Shown piece after piece: positions 59,245 to 64,000 of a stretch of DNA of 64,000 nucleotides. The stretch is from assembly GCA_950106755.1 (NCBI GenBank), contig OX467090.1:14073489-14137488 (forward strand). Reading direction: 5' to 3'. The position numbers and the translations under genes were made by a program. This DNA comes from Climacium dendroides (taxonomy: Eukaryota > Streptophyta > Bryopsida > Hypnales > Climaciaceae). Under the pieces are notes generated by a model. The model was not told the origin of the DNA and did no database searches. It worked only from the letters and a program-made list of their open reading frames with translations. Position 1 is the first letter of the stretch. Every line of letters starts with the position of its first letter.

Positions 59245-59545
59245 GTGTGAGAAACAGCAAGTGCAATTGAAATTACATTTTTTTGACAAAGTATGAATTT
59301 GTTAGGAATTTTTGAAGTGTTTAGCCCAAAAGAGTCTGTAGATTACCTTGAAACCAACAAAATCTGAATGCATAATGCTCATCTTACTACCTAATGCAGT
59401 CAAAATATTTTCTATCATGGAAGACCTAAAAAGTCAATTTTTACAATGAATTTCACACTGAAAAGTCACAAGTTCCTAATGAGGTCACTGTTCACTTCAT
59501 TACTATCATGTATGACATGCATTGTGGCCCACATCTCACATACTG
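59245..59545. repeat. Dispersed repeat family R2, copy 2
   Basis: Diverged match, in the same orientation and order, to 45125-45475 (gacaaagtatgaatttgtta, cccaaaagagtct, catcttactacctaa, aaatattttct, atgcattgtggccca). Confidence 0.75.
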
Positions 59546-59700
59546 AAACCCCCCACAATGGGTCATTTCCTAGGGACCGCAATGGATCATTTGACCACAA
59601 CGAGCTATTTCTACCTTATATATGATATTTTTTGTGGTTGTGGAGGCGGTACCTTCGGTAAGTCATAATTCTGACAAAGTCAATTGCGCGTGCACATGCA

Positions 59701-59906
59701 CAAAGAAATGTTCACCTCAAAATCAATAAGCTGCACACAAAAACGTTCCACAAAGTGTCGTACTAGCATGAACTAATGGAGAAACGCGCCCACAAGGAGT
59801 TACAAAGAAATGTTCACCTCAAAATCAACAGGCTACACACAAAAACGTTCTACAAAGTGTTGTACTAGCACGAACTAATGGAGAAACGCGCCCACAAGGA
59901 GTTACA
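59701..59906. repeat. Tandem duplication of a 102-bp unit
   Basis: Two copies starting at 59701 and 59803 with few differences. Both contain caaagaaatgttcacctcaa, cacacaaaaacgtt and gaaacgcgcccacaaggagt. No coding sense. Confidence 0.9.
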
Positions 59907-60750
59907 TTTAGTTGATAAGAATCAAGGATGGGAAGAAATTAACGTATCTTATTGTTAAAGATCGCCACATTCCAAAGTCTTCTTGCTTCCCATTCTATCA
60001 AATCAATGTCTTGGCCCTCCACATGTACAATTATCTTATCACAACCAATGTCCACAAATGAGGTGAACGTAAGGGTTAGTCTACTTCCTCCAAAAAAAAT
60101 TCATTGCAATTACAAAATCGTACCTGAATACTAAAGTGTTGAATTTGATTTCTTAGGAATGACAACAGTATTTTTTCAGTTCCTCCAAGAAACGATCAAT
60201 TAGTCACAATTATTATGGAGAAGTAATTATGAGTAGCTAGAGCCTGGAGCTCCTCCCCAAGTCGTGACAAAGGCATAAGCGTTAAGTTACATATTCAAAG
60301 TATGTGACATTCTGAGATCCTCGGCCATCGTTTTCAATGGTTTGATTGTTACGTATTTCAGTAACTATATTCTACTCCAATCTCTTTCTTGTTCCATCAA
60401 CGTACCACTTCCATGAAAACAATACGTGCTCAAAACCTTGAACTAGCTAATAGCATTTTAAGTTGGCTAGCATTTGTTGTTGTTTGTCAATGCTCTGACT
60501 TGATGAAGCTGTGAAGTAGGTGAAGAAGAGTAGCTCACTCTTGAATTGCTTGGAGTTGAAGGGATGGCGATTGAGTTGTTGTAACTTAGTGCTGAGTGTA
60601 GTTAATTCAATAAAAAAGAAACGGCAGGTAGGTATGGTGATTGTGAGAGTATTGTAAATTCTTGTACAAATTGTAAGCTTTGAGAGTTCAGTGATTTTGA
60701 GAGTGTGTGAGAGTGGTAAATGGTGGTTTGTTGCTGTTTCGCAGGATTCC

Positions 60751-61327
60751 ATGACGTTGGCAAGAATGGTGAAAGGCGTAATCATGGCATTGTTGGCGCT
60801 GCTGTTTCTTTGTTGTACTATTGATGTTGGTGTGGTTGTACAACTTGGCGGCCATTTATCTCGTGGTTCGCAACACACCGACCTAGCCATGGCAGACGTG
60901 AGCAAAGCCTTCTCCCACGACAACAGCGGCACGACGCTCTACTCTTCCTACAACTGCCTCGAATGCAGTTCCTTACAGCACGTCATTCCAAAATCCACAG
61001 AAGAAATTACAACGCTCATCAAGGGCTACACTTAGCATCCCGAGCATGTTACAATCCGTGCCACTCGACCTAGGTTTCACTCTTCTGCAGGGTTTGTTTG
61101 CTCTCGAAAGTGCAGAAGCTTAAAAGCAAAATTTTATGACGACAATTTTGAAATAGGGGTCATGGTGGTCATGCATTTCATGAACCATGTTGTTGGGGTG
61201 GACGCCGAGCGGAAACAAATGACAGTGGAAATCGGGATAACACTACTGCAGCTTGTAAACACTGCGGAAGCCAATGGGATGTCTATCTTTACTAGGGTGC
61301 TCTCGATTTATGCGAATTTGACAGTGC
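60751..61327 (+). pseudogene. Truncated L-gulono-1,4-lactone-oxidase-like (FAD-linked oxidase) gene
   Basis: From the ATG at 60751 a secretion signal (MALLALLFLCCTIDVG) is followed by YNCLECSSL and then PKSTEEITTLIKGYT, as at the start of the FAD-binding domain of plant gulonolactone oxidases, which act late in ascorbate synthesis in the secretory pathway or cell wall. A TAG at 61033-61035 interrupts. The same frame continues with VTIRATRPRFHSSAGFVCS, then MNHVVGVDAERKQMTVEIGI and LLQLVNTAEANGMSI. It then loses all similarity near 61327, before the usual conserved Gly-rich segment and the whole C-terminal ALO domain. A full-length enzyme needs about 550-600 residues; about 190 are represented. 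No intron is needed. It is a dead 5' fragment. Confidence 0.65.
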
Positions 61328-61937
61328 GTGAAGAAGGTGCACCCCCCCAGGAGTGTACACTGTGTAGAAAGAAAATATGGAGAACCAGCTTACCCGTCAG
61401 GCTCCATGGGGGTAATTGTGCTGACTTTAGGGAACCAATCAGATGGTTGCAATTCATGATGGGAGGGGGTCTGACGTTTGTTCAGGGTTCAGAAAAATCA
61501 TGTTCGGTTTTGCTGGATAGTTACTTGTGATGTACAATTACATAATTCAATCCAGTTTTCAGTATAGCGGGATTGACAAGTGGGAATTCAAATTGAATCT
61601 TGTTTAATCCCTAAATGGTTCAATTTAAATCAAGTACTTGTCTATTTTTTTAGAACTAGTATAAAAATAAACCTCGTTCTAGTGTAGATGATTCCACGCA
61701 TCTCCTGTCTTCAAAAACAAATGCCTTCCTAATGCAACACAGACCGCAACAATATGACCACACTATGGCATACAAAAGAAACTGGGGCAAGCATTGTACC
61801 CACATCAATTTCTCATGTACCGTTAATCCCAACCTATTAAAATAACCCCGACATGGACACAAAAATCACTATTTATCAATGTTTATGAACATTTTTCTAG
61901 ACTAAACATTTTTCTAGGCCTCCTACGGTTCCTTCAA
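61328..61937. other. No gene recognised
   Basis: This is the break-off zone of the oxidase fragment, followed by the 3' flank of the minus-strand nuclease-kinase gene. Confidence 0.4.
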
Positions 61938-63861
61938 CTAAAATTGAGAGGTCACATCCAAACAAGTGAACTCACTCACTAAAGACTCCAACTGGGCATA
62001 CTCTCTCTTGCGACCCACATCGCTAGTGACAAAGCAAGCAAACCCAAAATCAAGGAATCGGACTCCTGCTCGTCCCCCATTTGCAACCAAGATATTGCTA
62101 GGCCGGATGTCACCGTGAAGAATTCCACACTGATGCACAACAGCAAGAGCATCAAAAATCTCCTCCACCACTGCTTGGGACAAAGGTCCTGCATACCCAA
62201 ATACATCACAAACAATAAGCAAATGCCCTCTTGAGCAATAACCAAGCAACACACCATAAGCAATAAGCAAGCATAACTAAGAAGCAACACACAAAAGGCA
62301 AGGTTAGTAACATACCCATTCCAATTTCATGACCCATAATTTCCTCCGTGGCGATGTATACGATTGATCCTCCACTAGTAGTCCCGTATGAAACTAGCTG
62401 AGGTACATACTTTCTCCAAACCTCCTTCAACATGTGATAGGCCTCAACCTCTGTCAAGAGAGCCTGAACAAACAACAAAATTTACATAAGCGGAACAAAT
62501 ACATCTACAAGTTTCATAGTCATGTATTTCATCAGAATAGAAATGGTTCACAAAGAATCTCCCCTTAGCACGATTTGAACCAATAGGCGCCAACTTAACA
62601 ACAACACTTTGACCCTCGTAAGTGCCTCGCACAATTTTGCCACTCCATCCGGTAGCAAAGTGATGCCGTGCCAAATGCAGAAGTTCAGCAGGAGTCTCAG
62701 GCAAGGCCAAACCCTGGCTCTTGCAAAAGAACATAGTGGAAATTGTATAGTAAGATAATGACAGTAACTTGGTACAAGAATAACTCACCAAGCCACGTCA
62801 TAGGCAATACTTACTAAATGCAGATCCTCAAACAACAAATCAAAAAAGCACAAACAAAATTTATACAAACAGTAATGGACTTACCGAGTCCGCATACCCT
62901 TTCGTGGCCCTATACCAATTTCTGCTTTCCGCTTTCCAGTTAAATTTCCTGGAGCAGTGGCCGGTGCATTCACTTTGCCAACTATACAAACACAAACTCG
63001 TTAATATTGTCAAAAAAACAAAATCGTTAATAATGTGAAAAAAACAAAAAAAACAAATGAAATCATAGTAAAAGCGAATGACAAACTCATACCTGCCCTC
63101 TTGAAAGGCACCGGTTCATTGAATGATTTCTGCAAGATGTATGCAAGAGTGGCAAGGAAGTTCGGGTCTGTCCTCGGAATGCCATCAGATATGAAGAACG
63201 TATCACCCTCACCACCACCACGATAGGCAACATATGTAAGGTCAAAAGACGAAAGAATCCCATAGGCTAAATCCAGGCCGACCATGTAGCCATAGAGCTG
63301 GTGGACAGCGTGAAGATGTTCTGGGGGCTCAGGACCGCTAAGCCCACCAACATCGCACAAACTAGGTATTCCCGAATTGGCAGTCCTCCTGAACACGGCA
63401 GGCCGCTTCATTTCTACGACCAGGGAATCTTTTCCATTAACAGCCACAACCATATCAGCTCTCTGTCGAGAAGAAGATGCCAACATAGCCGCCTGCTCGT
63501 CCGCTCCTACATCAGACTCCAGGGAACTCGGCACTGACACTTCATCAAGTAACGAGAAGTTCTGTCCAAGAGCCCTTTCCAAGCAATCAAGCACAGTTTG
63601 AAAAACATGTGATGCAGAGCGCTCACTGGGCGTACGTAACGTCAGGGGGGCCAATGGTTGCAGATGACGAGTAGAGTCATCGCACTGCTGAAGATAATCG
63701 CGGACAGAGTCATCAAGGTCCACCCAACGAGTCAAAAATAACGACCGCCGAGGAGGAACTCTACGGCTGGGAGTACCACCAAAATCGGAAACACTAAGAA
63801 CGGGAATTCGCTGCTGAAGTCAGTTTCTCAGTGTCATGAGACTCGCGCCAGGCCCAGACAT
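61938..63861 (-). pseudogene. PD-(D/E)XK nuclease-like domain fused to a protein-kinase-like domain, broken
   Basis: Minus strand. Proposed exons: 63861-63093, 62981-62885, 62717-62509, 62463-62316, 62188-61938; phases agree at all junctions except exon 3 to 4. Exon 1 ends in a restriction-endonuclease-like domain: Glu107 (LLDEVSVP), then RADMVVAVNGKDSLVVEMKR with Asp136 and the Glu150-Met-Lys152 pair, matching the E...D...ExK core. Exons 3-5 encode a small kinase-like domain: GWSGKIVRGTYEG (glycine loop), VVVKL (Lys), TEVEAYHML (helix-C Glu), HGDIRPSNIL (catalytic loop, HGD for HRD) and FLDFGFA (DFG). Only about 35 residues follow DFG, so the C-lobe is very short. Nuclease-kinase fusions are described among Crinkler-RHS-type effectors and their relatives in eukaryotes including plants. 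Lesions: TGA at 63822-63820 (codon 14), unless a cttcag acceptor there joins an upstream exon outside the window, and a frame mismatch near 62500-62463. Confidence 0.7.
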
Positions 63862-64000
63862 CTAAGATACAGCAACCAAAAAAAATTCTAATTAGAACTG
63901 AATTCCGAGGACGGCCAAAAGCCCAGCAGCACTTCGACACAAGGTGATGCACACAATCTCTCTAAAGAAAGAAATATCAACACCTCGACAATCAAAATTA
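63862..64000. other. Right edge
   Basis: Upstream flank of the nuclease-kinase gene. No promoter element could be fixed in the remaining bases. Confidence 0.4.

Overview
The window looks like nuclear DNA of a land plant, most likely a bryophyte (moss or liverwort). It is AT-rich and gene-sparse. The few real genes carry GT-AG introns: a plant-type cytochrome P450, a PMP3/RCI2 membrane peptide, a DUF538 protein and a TIR-NBS-LRR immune receptor whose TIR has a bryophyte flavour (IFLSHSG start). The assignment to bryophytes is inference. No organelle or bacterial signature was seen.

Layout. 1-5 kb: a broken SWIM zinc-finger gene on the minus strand with a Ser/Thr-Leu-Pro minisatellite inside its coding region, and small unrecognised coding candidates. 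5-12 kb: a long intron-rich gene on the plus strand that joins a ParB/sulfiredoxin-like domain to a permuted N6/N4-type DNA methyltransferase domain. It carries several lesions and has repeat arrays in three introns. 13-15.5 kb: a GC-rich repeat and a dead hAT transposase. 16.1-18.7 kb: an intact three-exon P450 (minus). 20.4-24 kb: hAT and Ty1/copia relics (minus). 25.5-28 kb: a partly duplicated small membrane-protein gene and a perfect 20-bp GC-rich minisatellite. 32.5-33 kb: a two-exon PMP3 gene, too short to appear among long reading frames. 38.65-39.1 kb: an intact DUF538 gene. 39-51.9 kb: AT-rich, repeat-dominated DNA with two related elements flanked by 9-bp target duplications, and a 276-bp foldback. 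54.2-58.2 kb: a TIR-NBS-LRR gene with one in-frame stop. 60.7-61.3 kb: a truncated L-gulonolactone-oxidase-like gene. 61.9-63.9 kb: a multi-exon gene (minus) joining a PD-(D/E)XK nuclease-like domain to a protein-kinase-like domain.

Common theme. The short or housekeeping-type genes (P450, PMP3, DUF538) are open. The large conflict- or immunity-type genes (ParB-methyltransferase, TIR-NBS-LRR, nuclease-kinase) each carry a few point lesions while keeping their exon layout. Four of the frameshifts look like loss of one base from a short homopolymer, so assembly error has to be separated from true decay. The in-frame stops argue for at least some real decay. There is no operon logic; the genes are independent. 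The two most unusual architectures are the ParB-methyltransferase and the nuclease-kinase fusions.
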